Part shown: positions 1 to 7,230 of the stretch, piece by piece
Layout of the letters: the number at the start of each line of letters is the position of its first letter
Numbering within the stretch: the first letter of the stretch is position 1
Assembly (NCBI GenBank): GCA_002726335.1
Contig: PBSR01000137.1
Coordinates: 1 to 12,328, forward strand
Length of the DNA: 12,328 nucleotides
Reading direction: 5' to 3'
DNA from: Gemmatimonadaceae bacterium
GTDB lineage: Bacteria; Latescibacterota; UBA2968; UBA8231
Program-made: the position numbers and the translations under genes
The notes under the pieces: model-generated
What the model saw: the letters and a program-made list of their open reading frames with translations, nothing else
Told to the model about the DNA's origin: nothing
Database searches by the model: none

Positions 1-375
1 ATTGTCCGGGTCGAAATGCACTTCGCAGTTGTCGTCGCGGAAGGTGCACGTCGGATTCTTGTCGACGATGAGAGCATCGTCATGGACGTGAATCATGGCG
101 TTGATCGAGTTGTTCGATGGCTGCCAACCGATGACCAGGTCGATGAACAGGTCGTCGGCATCGTCGGCGCCACCAGTGAGGGCACTCATGTCCTCGATGG
201 TGACCTCGAAGCTACGATCGACCCAGGCCCAGTCTGAGTTGTCGCCGTCGACGGTGGGCTGATTGCCCGCCGGGATTCCGACGGCGAAATACAACGGCAC
301 TTCGGCAGGCTCCTGTGCGGAAACCGTGCCTGCTACCAGCAGTACGCCCATGGCGAGCGTAAGAATTGCACGCAT
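1..375 (-). CDS. Secreted CBM9-like carbohydrate-binding domain protein (3' end beyond window)
   Basis: The frame is open from an ATG at 375 to the window edge, giving the first 125 residues. Residues 1-20 form a signal peptide (short basic start, hydrophobic core, V-S-A cleavage site before QEP). The mature part begins like family 9 carbohydrate-binding (CBM9/DOMON-like) domains: a VDGDNSDWAWV stretch at about 42-52, an acidic strand DDLFIDLVIGW at 74-84, and a DDALIV strand at 99-104. It then has the family-typical C-x-F-x-D-D-x-C-E-V-x-F-D-P-D run at 110-124. Cysteines 110 and 117 could form a disulfide. The start is supported by a GAGGAGA Shine-Dalgarno sequence about 6 bases upstream and by a strong promoter region at 507-566. 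A role in binding glycans outside the cytoplasm is inferred from the family. The full length and any C-terminal domains are unknown because the gene runs off the window. Confidence 0.85.
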   Translation of the reverse strand, partial: MRAILTLAMGVLLVAGTVSAQEPAEVPLYFAVGIPAGNQPTVDGDNSDWAWVDRSFEVTIEDMSALTGGADDADDLFIDLVIGWQPSNNSINAMIHVHDDALIVDKNPTCTFRDDNCEVHFDPDN

Positions 376-478
376 GAATTTCTCTCCTCTTCACGCAGGT
401 GGTACAGCAGTGACGTTTTCTACGAACATGGGGCCGGCCGCCCTGGGCCAGCTTCCTAACTATATACCTATAGCCACA

Positions 479-496
479 CGCCCCTCGGGAAGGGCG
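479..496 (-). promoter_or_regulatory. GC-rich hairpin at the predicted 5' end of the P2 transcript
   Basis: On the minus strand, CGCCCTTCCCGAGGGGCG can fold into a 7-pair stem (including one G-U pair) with a 4-base loop. It starts within a few bases of the start site predicted from P2. There is no U tract after it, so it does not look like a terminator. A stable hairpin at the very 5' end is the type of structure known to protect some mRNAs, such as ompA; that role here is inference. Confidence 0.4.
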
Positions 497-506
497 ATCA
501 GGCGTC

Positions 507-535
507 AGTATACTGCGATGCGGAAAGGCTGTCAA
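507..535 (-). promoter_or_regulatory. Sigma70-type promoter P2 (proximal) for the CBM9-like gene
   Basis: On the minus strand, a perfect TTGACA -35 (530-535) is separated by exactly 17 bases from TATACT (507-512), which matches the TATAAT consensus at 5 of 6 positions. Transcription should start near 499-501, leaving a leader of about 125 bases before the ATG at 375. It lies in the intergenic gap and points at the CBM9-like gene. This is by far the best promoter match in the window. Confidence 0.8.
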
Positions 536-537
536 GA

Positions 538-566
538 ATTATTCCAGCCAATGATAGCGCTGTCAA
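538..566 (-). promoter_or_regulatory. Sigma70-type promoter P1 (distal), tandem with P2
   Basis: On the minus strand, a second perfect TTGACA (561-566) is followed after exactly 17 bases by AATAAT (538-543), 5 of 6 to consensus. It sits 31 bases upstream of P2, so its -10 directly abuts the P2 -35. Both -35 boxes lie in an identical 9-base direct repeat, CTTGACAGC, at 559-567 and 528-536. It begins only about 10 bases after the stop codon of the discoidin gene. Confidence 0.65.
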
Positions 567-576
567 GGATTTCGCT

Positions 577-2952
577 TCAATAGGTGACGGCAATTACCCG
601 ACGCATCGAGCGATCCCCTGCGTCGCCGGCGACCGACGCCTCCAGTATGAACAGTCCGGGGGGAACGAGCGTGCCGGAGTCGTCGCGGCCGTCCCATACG
701 AACTCGGTGTTGCCGGCCGTGGCCTGCAGATCGGCACGGTGCACGTAGCGACCGGACAGGTCAAGCACGGAGAACGTCAGAGTGCGCGGGACGAGTACGT
801 TCACCAGATCGAAGACGGCGATCAGGTTGTCGTTGATCGCATCGCCATTGGGGGTGAGAACCCGGGTATTCGTGTCGAGATTGCTCAGCAGACTCCGTGT
901 GACGGGCAGCATGACGACGTTGGTGCTGCTCTCGACCAGATCTGTGGCGTCGCCGGCATCGACGAGCTGGCGGATCTCGTCGGGCTTTTCGCTGTCCTGG
1001 AGGAACAGGTCGAAGCGGGTACCCTGGAGAAACACGGACGAGTCGAAACGAAGCTCCACCAGTTGCCCGGATTGGACCCTTTCTGGCAATGTGACACTGA
1101 AGCCGCTGTCAGTCGGCTCAACAACCCCCTCGACGGCCTCATCTTCTACTCGAATCTCAGAGAAACCCACCTCTGCCGTGGATTGCAGCATGAGGCGGTC
1201 GAAGCCGCTGCCAGCCGTGTGCAGTGGCCGCAGGAAGTAGGCGAACTCGGATTCCACCCCGGGGTCGGCCTGCAGGGGGTAGATCTCGCCCAGAGTAGCC
1301 CCCGCCAGGGGAGCGGTAAAATTGACGCCGAGCCAGTCCAGCGAGGCGCCGGATGCTCCATCGTCGGACGTCAGGCGGACATCCAGTTCCATGAACTGGC
1401 GTGGAGAAGGAGACTGGAAGACCTCGCCGGAGACGGCGTAGACCTTACTCCACGAACTCCAGTCCCCCCCTGGCGTCAGCACGGTGTCAATCTTGCCTCG
1501 AAAGCTCGGAATGAGCTTCCCGTAACGCTTCTCGGTAACGACCTTGTCGTTCTTGTCGTGGAACACGAACTCCTGAACGATCTCGTTGCCCGTACGGGAA
1601 CGAATCTCGATCCGGGTCCCCGTCGGCGCGTTGCCGCTCCACTCGACGGTGTTCAGGTTCTTCGTCCCCCCAAGGTTGATCAGGGGTGACCTGAACTCAA
1701 CTTCGATCGGGTGGCCGGCGCCGTAGATCATGATTTCATCGGTCGCGCCACCTGCGGAGCATCCTTGTGTCTCGATGGTGGCCTCCTCGACATCCTCGCC
1801 GAGGCGGATGAATTCGGTGCACGACGTGTCCCAGAATTTCCAGAAGATGCGCATGAACCGTGTCGGAATCGGATCGAACTCGTGGTCCACGAGCCCTCTG
1901 GCAGAATTCTCGGGCCGTGCCAGGCCTGCGTGGTGTTTGGTCCAGATGCGGGTACCGTCCGGCGACAGGGAGCCATCGGATGTCATCAACTCGTAGTAGC
2001 GGAACCCCCAGCGTCGCCGGGACACGTAATGATTCGTCGTGATCCCACCGCCGAAGCCGGAACGCACGACCACGCCGCCGATGACGCGGACAAGGTCAAT
2101 GTTGTACGTGGCTCCAAGATCCAGGATCATGTGCGCTTCGATGTCATCAGCACCACGACTCGCCGTGCCGTGGACCCAGCGTTGGTACAGGTCGCCATCG
2201 ACCAGAGCGCGGGCGTTCCCAAGCGGTGCGGACTCGGTGTTCTTCGAGTTGATCCCCACCGCCACGTCGAGGCCCCCGCCGTGGTCGAGCAGGCCGAAGG
2301 CGATGTTGTCGCCGAACTCGTCGACCACAATCTCCACCAGGCGAGCTCCCTCGGTGGGCAACAGGAAATCGACCCGTATGAACTGGATGGGCTGGGCGTC
2401 CGGTTCCTCGAGGCGGAGTGTGACGATGTGGTCCCGGTTTTCCTTGAACCGCTCCTTGATTCGATAGATCAGCGTACCCGCAACCGGTGCGGCAATGAAG
2501 TCGGTCTCCGGCTCTCCCGTGGACAGCAGAAGATCGAACAACTCAAAGGCAGGCGCCGCATCATCGAAAATCAGGCGCACGTTGTTGGCGCTGACGGCTC
2601 GACCCAGGTCAATCTCGATGAACCAGTCTTCGGCGGGACGATCCCAGTCTGGCTCCCAGCCTGAGGATTCGTTGCCATCGATGGCACGGCGGGCCGCAGC
2701 GAGATTGGAGCCGGCAGCGCGGATACCGCCGCCGAAATCGGTGAGATTGCTGACCGCATTGGTGCCACGCCGCAGTTCGACGGTCTTCACGACGTCACCG
2801 GCGACTTGGACGGCGCCAAGGGGCAGGGACCATTCCCTCCATTCCGAAGGGCGGTCAAACCGGATTTGATCAGCGGCGGCCATGCCGGTGAAGGCGACGG
2901 CGGCGATCAGGGCGCCGACGAAGCGTGCAGTCTGTTGTACGAAGAGATCCAT
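577..2952 (-). CDS. Secreted protein with two discoidin-like domains and a C-terminal FlgD/gliding-motility type Ig domain
   Basis: This 791-residue protein has a signal peptide at 1-27 (hydrophobic FVGALIAAVAFTGMAAA). Two stretches resemble F5/8 type C (discoidin) folds: about 80-200, with a DGNESSGWEPDW motif, a W-F-I-E-I-D-L-G strand and a repeated F-I-R-V-D strand; and about 240-410, with VDGDLYQRWV, MILDLG and RFMRIFWKFW. The middle (about 415-640) is beta-rich, with a RSPLINLGGTKN segment, and is unassigned. The last 95 residues (from VLTPNGDAINDN at about 698 to WDGRDDSG...VPPG) match the FlgD Ig-like/gliding-motility C-terminal family. In FCB bacteria such domains can act as secretion or surface-anchoring tails; that role is inferred. 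The only two cysteines, 378 and 398, may pair. The ATG at 2952 follows GGGAG with 7 bases between. Binding to glycans or membranes at the cell surface is likely; the ligand is unknown. Confidence 0.9.
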   Translation of the reverse strand: MDLFVQQTARFVGALIAAVAFTGMAAADQIRFDRPSEWREWSLPLGAVQVAGDVVKTVELRRGTNAVSNLTDFGGGIRAAGSNLAAARRAIDGNESSGWEPDWDRPAEDWFIEIDLGRAVSANNVRLIFDDAAPAFELFDLLLSTGEPETDFIAAPVAGTLIYRIKERFKENRDHIVTLRLEEPDAQPIQFIRVDFLLPTEGARLVEIVVDEFGDNIAFGLLDHGGGLDVAVGINSKNTESAPLGNARALVDGDLYQRWVHGTASRGADDIEAHMILDLGATYNIDLVRVIGGVVVRSGFGGGITTNHYVSRRRWGFRYYELMTSDGSLSPDGTRIWTKHHAGLARPENSARGLVDHEFDPIPTRFMRIFWKFWDTSCTEFIRLGEDVEEATIETQGCSAGGATDEIMIYGAGHPIEVEFRSPLINLGGTKNLNTVEWSGNAPTGTRIEIRSRTGNEIVQEFVFHDKNDKVVTEKRYGKLIPSFRGKIDTVLTPGGDWSSWSKVYAVSGEVFQSPSPRQFMELDVRLTSDDGASGASLDWLGVNFTAPLAGATLGEIYPLQADPGVESEFAYFLRPLHTAGSGFDRLMLQSTAEVGFSEIRVEDEAVEGVVEPTDSGFSVTLPERVQSGQLVELRFDSSVFLQGTRFDLFLQDSEKPDEIRQLVDAGDATDLVESSTNVVMLPVTRSLLSNLDTNTRVLTPNGDAINDNLIAVFDLVNVLVPRTLTFSVLDLSGRYVHRADLQATAGNTEFVWDGRDDSGTLVPPGLFILEASVAGDAGDRSMRRVIAVTY

Positions 2953-3100
2953 GGCTCGACTCCCGATACGCGCGTTTCTCTGGGCCGTGCACCGGCTGCC
3001 CTGGCACCACCTCTTTATTGTAATACCGATCGTCGCGTAATAGTAGGACCTGCTGGGGCCATCGTCGATGATGTAGCCGGAACGGACGCAGCCGGCCGAC

Positions 3101-4726
3101 TCAGACGTCGCCGAGCCGCTGCACGCGATCGGCGTGGATCTCTATGGTGTCAGCGTTGTCGACGCGCAGCTGCGCTACGTACCGATCGAAAACCTCTGAC
3201 CGCTCCTGCGCCAGCAGATCCCTGGTAACGGCCTCCTGGACTTCGGCGAAGTCCGGGATACGCGACGCCCGTTGCTGCAGAATCTGCAGCACGACGAAAC
3301 CATTCTCCTCGGCAAAAGGGCCCCGGACAGGTCCCGGATCCGCCCTCAGGGCGCGGGCCAGTTCTCCCTCTCCCGATGGTATCGGATAGGTCACCTGAAC
3401 GAAGCTGCCGTAGATCGCAGCGGTGTCCACGCCTGACTCGATCTGTGCGATCACCCGCTCACCGGCCTCCCGGTCGGCAATCGTCAGGCGGCGGAGTGTG
3501 ACCTGCCCGACTTCGCGATAGTCTTCCTGGTTCGCGTCGAAATGCAGCTGCACCAGGCTCAGACTGGGGGGCGCCACCTCACTCTCGATTCGCCGGCGGA
3601 TCAGGTCGAGCATGGCCTTGCGTCGTGCTTCGACGAGGCCGCTTTTCACTTCAGCGGAATTCACCAGGTCGAGGCGGCCGATCTCCTGCAGCATCAGGAC
3701 CTCACGACTGAGGCGATTCTCGAGGAGGCGGCGCAGATCATCCAGCGCCCCCGGTGCCACCTGGGACTGACCCAGCAGCCGCAGGCACGCCTCGACGGAC
3801 AACTCACCCTCTGTCAGGTGCACGACGATCTGCCTGAGAGCCGCGCGATCCGGGGCCTGTCCGTCATCAGCTGAGAGGATCGTGTGCAACACCGCCAGTC
3901 CGTCGGCCTCGAAGGTCACTTCAAAGCGGGCCATCAATGTGTCGCAGTACACCGCCAGCTGTCGGGCGAGATGGCGCTGACGCCAGGCCCGGTTGATGGT
4001 CTCGCGCTCCTGCTCGAGGCTGACGGGATGGACATCGGTCACCTTCAGCAGGAAATGACCGTCGGCGACGGCGAGAGGGCCGGCCAGTTGCCCCGGCTCC
4101 ATGGTGAAGGCCTTCTGTGTGAGCGCCTCATGGGAGGGCATGGTTTCGCCCCAACGGTGGTAGCCCATGTCGGCGTGCCGCATCAGGATCCGGTGGTCCT
4201 GCGAATGCTCCATGGACAGTTCCTCGAAGTCCGCCCCGGCCTGCAGTTGTGCCATCAGCGGGGGCAGCTTGTCCGCATCCTTGACCATGAGCAGCGAAAA
4301 CCGCACGCGCTTGCTGTAGGGGCTGGCGGCGAACATCTGTGCCAGCTCCGCCTCGGTGGGTTGGCCGCGGACGATGCCCTCCCGTCGGTACAGCTCCGCC
4401 AGGGACAGTCGCTTGGTCTGATTCTGTACCAGCTCGCGGAATTCGGGACTCTGGTCGAGACCCAACCGTCGACATTCGGCCAGAATCAGCTTCTCATCGA
4501 CGATGGCCTGCAGCAGGCGCTCCTTCTGGACCTCGTTACGGGCCTCTTCCGGCAGTCGGCCCAGGTAGCCGTGATAGTCAGCCACAGTTACCTGATCATC
4601 GCCGACACGGGCCAGAGTATCCCCATCGTTCAGAGGTTCTGGCGGCGCCTCACCGCAACCCCACCACAGAATGACACACAGCAGCGCGACAATCGATCGC
4701 CATCCCCTCCTGTCAGACCCTGACAT
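3101..4726 (-). CDS. Parvulin-type (PpiC/SurA/PrsA-like) foldase lipoprotein, two PPIase-like domains
   Basis: This 541-residue protein is related to periplasmic parvulin-type folding factors. The N-terminus has basic residues, the hydrophobic run IVALLCVILWWG and a cysteine at 24 followed by a proline-rich linker. That suggests a lipoprotein, although W-W-G-C is not a standard lipobox. Residues 36-130 look like the SurA/PpiD N-terminal chaperone region (R-V-G-D-x-x-V-T start, then helices). A parvulin fold follows at about 140-233 (AGADFEELSMEHS, then DMGYHRWGETMP and GQLAGPLAVADGHFLLKV). A more degenerate copy lies at about 404-485. Neither copy has the two conserved parvulin histidines. 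The frame stays open rightward to 5332, but that part overlaps the membrane-protein gene and is not homologous in style. The true start must therefore lie in the 65-base gap after 4792. ATG 4726 follows GGGAG closely; GTG 4744, after GGGAAGGGAG, is a real alternative adding six residues. Confidence 0.88.
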   Translation of the reverse strand: MSGSDRRGWRSIVALLCVILWWGCGEAPPEPLNDGDTLARVGDDQVTVADYHGYLGRLPEEARNEVQKERLLQAIVDEKLILAECRRLGLDQSPEFRELVQNQTKRLSLAELYRREGIVRGQPTEAELAQMFAASPYSKRVRFSLLMVKDADKLPPLMAQLQAGADFEELSMEHSQDHRILMRHADMGYHRWGETMPSHEALTQKAFTMEPGQLAGPLAVADGHFLLKVTDVHPVSLEQERETINRAWRQRHLARQLAVYCDTLMARFEVTFEADGLAVLHTILSADDGQAPDRAALRQIVVHLTEGELSVEACLRLLGQSQVAPGALDDLRRLLENRLSREVLMLQEIGRLDLVNSAEVKSGLVEARRKAMLDLIRRRIESEVAPPSLSLVQLHFDANQEDYREVGQVTLRRLTIADREAGERVIAQIESGVDTAAIYGSFVQVTYPIPSGEGELARALRADPGPVRGPFAEENGFVVLQILQQRASRIPDFAEVQEAVTRDLLAQERSEVFDRYVAQLRVDNADTIEIHADRVQRLGDV

Positions 4727-4791
4727 ACTCTCCCGATGTATCACAGTACTCCCTTCCCATGGACCAGAAGCGGTGAGATTCGCAGCCTTGG

Positions 4792-7230
4792 TCAGAATGT
4801 AACGGTAGCTGATGGAGCGGCAATCGAACGGGGCCATACCGCATCCGGCACCGCCGGCGGTACCTGGCGTATCCCGCTGTTCGGGGGCGATACATATCGG
4901 CTGTCGGTGAAATACAAGACCGCCAGCCAGCCGATGAACACCAGGGCCACGACCACGAGGGCCGACCTGCTGCCGGTGGTCAGCGTGGCGGTCGACGGAC
5001 CGGCCGGCCCGCGGGCCAGCCCGAGGCTGGCCAGCAGATAACAGAGGCCGCCGGCAACAGGAATCCAAGTGCTGCCTATAGCCATGGCGCACACCACTGC
5101 TGCCAGGGACCCCAACACGCCCGCTGCCCCATTCACCGCCCACATCCAGGGGATGGCGTCTTCCCGCGACACTTTGGCCGATGCCAGGGCTGCCGGGAAG
5201 GGCAGGCCGAGAAGCATGCCAGTGGGCACGACGACCAGCAGGCTGGCGGCAATCCTGCCCATCATCGACCACCCCTGACACCACTCCAACAACCCGGGTG
5301 CCAGAGGCAGTGTCGCGGAGCCAAGCCCGCAAGCGAGCAGGGCCGCCGCGAGTCCACGACTCGCCAGCAGTGGCAGGCGCTGGCCGAGAACGCTGCCCAG
5401 TCCGGTGGCCGTCAGCAACCCGAAGAGTGTCACCACGAGTGCCAGTACAGGGTGGCCGAGGATGAGCGTCAGCCGTTGCAGAAGAAAGACCTCGACCAGC
5501 ATATAACCGGCGCCGAGCGCCCCAGACAGAGCGACGAACCTCTGCGCCCCCGGCCTGGCGTCCACAACCCGGCAGTCGCGCAGGCCGGACAGCAACAGTA
5601 CCAGAGTCAGACCGGCGGCAACCAACAGGGCTGTCACCAGCTTGGCGTCGGCTCCGGGGGTGACATCGTAGAAGTACGGGCGATCATCCGTCACGGGTGC
5701 CACATCGATACCGGGAGCCAGCAGTCTGCCGGATCGCAGCGAGGCCAGCGGCTCCGGCTCGCGAATGCCGGGTGCGAAGAACACGTGCAGGCCGAGTTCC
5801 TCCGCCGTCGCCATCACAGTGTCGAGGGTGCCGGCTTCGAACGGGGTCCGCTGGACCATCAGAACCGGCCGGTGCACCCGTCCCGTTTTTTCCGAGCCAC
5901 CACGGGTCCCGTCAATGATCACGAGATGGTCCAGGATGGCTCCCGATTCTGCCCGGTGCTGCCGCCAGAGATCATCGAGGGTGGCCACGGCCCGCACCAT
6001 CAGCGGGTGATCGTGGAGCACCAGAGACAGGCGCCCGCGGGGCGTCAGGTGCTCGAAATAGGCGGCGTAGGCTTCTCGTGTGAACAGGTAGTTCTCCGCC
6101 AGTTGGTAGCCCACCAGGTCCGCGGCCTCGGCATAGACGAGGGGCAGGGCGATCAGATCGTAGAGCTCATCGCTGCGTTCGAGGTAAGACCTGCCGTCAC
6201 CGACGTGAAGGTCGACGTTGGCCAGGTCGTAGAGTCCCCCACTGTACTGGTTTCGAGAACGGACCATGCGAACCGCGTCCGCATTCACTTCGACGCCGGT
6301 GATCTGCCGCCATCCGGTGAGCAGGCCGAACAGGATGTCGGCCCCGCCACCGGGACCGATGACGAGAGCGTGATCCCGGCGACCGAAGAAGTAGGGGAAA
6401 CAGGGCGCTTCAGTGCGCAGGAAGAACAGCCGCCGCAGATCCCCGCCGAAGCGAAACAGGTACGAACCGGCGGCGCCGTCCAAGTACATGTTCAGCCCCG
6501 TGTCACCGGTGCGATCGACCAGATCCGTACGGGCGTAGGCACTCCAGGAGGTCTCGACGATGCGACCGGGATTCTGCGACGCGGACAGGCCGCGGAACAT
6601 GGGCTTGTCGGCGGCCCCCGCCAGTTCGTCGAGATCGACGTCGAGAAACACGCCCACGGTGATGGCCACCGCCAGACAGCCGCCTGAACTGAGCAGCCCC
6701 CAGTGCCGGGGGCTGGTCCTCATCGCTGTCAGGGCCCCGGCGGCGGCGGCCACCGCTGCACAGGCGCCCACAGCACCCGGCCCCAGGTCCATGGCGGGAA
6801 CGATCCACGCCGTCCCGAGTGCCGCACCGGAAAGATCCCAGAAGTACAGCCGTTGACTGTCGTGCCCCCAGGTGCGGAACAGCATGGCCAGGTAGGCACC
6901 AGCCGTCAGGATCGGCAGACCGGCGGCGATCACCAGAAATGTGACGCCCGCCCGTGGTTGCCGCAGAATGAAGACGCCCGCCAGGCAGATGCAGAGACTG
7001 GTGGCCAGCGCCAGAACCGTGAGCCAACGGTGGGCATCGGAGGGGCGGAAGCGGCTGACGGCGAGGGCGCCGAGACCGAGGCTGAAGATCGCCCCGGAGA
7101 CCACCAGGAAGGAGTAATGGTACTGCAGCAGGAATGAGAACATCCGAGTGAGGAGGATCTCGTAGGCGATCACGGCGCTTGCCAGCAGCGCCAGAGAAGC
7201 AGCCACAAAGGTGGACGCCAGCCGGTTCAT
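4792..7230 (-). CDS. Polytopic membrane protein with spermidine-synthase-like SAM-binding domain
   Basis: This 812-residue protein is built as membrane half, soluble domain, membrane half. About six or seven hydrophobic segments fall within 4-197 and include the family-typical SQRLYFWDLSGAALGTAW (125-142). The soluble part (about 205-525) has a Rossmann methyltransferase core: VIGPGGGAD (290-298) as the glycine-rich SAM loop, the acid of GVEVNADA (E314), and VGDGRSYL (343-350). A YDLIALPLVYAE strand (357-368) and LAENYLFTREAY (377-388) follow. About seven or eight more hydrophobic segments fill 528-773. This is the fused spermidine synthase-like family seen in many bacteria, whose substrate is generally unknown. 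The Asp-rich motif of true polyamine synthases after the YD(L/V)I strand is missing here, so polyamine synthesis is unlikely. The ATG overlaps the upstream stop codon as ATGA, so translation is probably coupled to the propeller lipoprotein. Confidence 0.9.
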   Translation of the reverse strand: MNRLASTFVAASLALLASAVIAYEILLTRMFSFLLQYHYSFLVVSGAIFSLGLGALAVSRFRPSDAHRWLTVLALATSLCICLAGVFILRQPRAGVTFLVIAAGLPILTAGAYLAMLFRTWGHDSQRLYFWDLSGAALGTAWIVPAMDLGPGAVGACAAVAAAAGALTAMRTSPRHWGLLSSGGCLAVAITVGVFLDVDLDELAGAADKPMFRGLSASQNPGRIVETSWSAYARTDLVDRTGDTGLNMYLDGAAGSYLFRFGGDLRRLFFLRTEAPCFPYFFGRRDHALVIGPGGGADILFGLLTGWRQITGVEVNADAVRMVRSRNQYSGGLYDLANVDLHVGDGRSYLERSDELYDLIALPLVYAEAADLVGYQLAENYLFTREAYAAYFEHLTPRGRLSLVLHDHPLMVRAVATLDDLWRQHRAESGAILDHLVIIDGTRGGSEKTGRVHRPVLMVQRTPFEAGTLDTVMATAEELGLHVFFAPGIREPEPLASLRSGRLLAPGIDVAPVTDDRPYFYDVTPGADAKLVTALLVAAGLTLVLLLSGLRDCRVVDARPGAQRFVALSGALGAGYMLVEVFLLQRLTLILGHPVLALVVTLFGLLTATGLGSVLGQRLPLLASRGLAAALLACGLGSATLPLAPGLLEWCQGWSMMGRIAASLLVVVPTGMLLGLPFPAALASAKVSREDAIPWMWAVNGAAGVLGSLAAVVCAMAIGSTWIPVAGGLCYLLASLGLARGPAGPSTATLTTGSRSALVVVALVFIGWLAVLYFTDSRYVSPPNSGIRQVPPAVPDAVWPRSIAAPSATVTF

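Noticed and set aside
3017..3045. Promoter for the discoidin gene with a TACAAT -10 on the minus strand
   Set aside because: The -10 is a 5 of 6 match, but the -35 position 16-18 bases away matches TTGACA at no more than one base. Only an AT-rich patch can be claimed.
4727..5332. N-terminal extension of the left parvulin gene to a start at 5332 (743 codons)
   Set aside because: The extra about 200 codons overlap the membrane protein's conserved C-terminal half and read as Arg/Gly-rich shadow sequence. The signal peptide begins only after 4726-4744.
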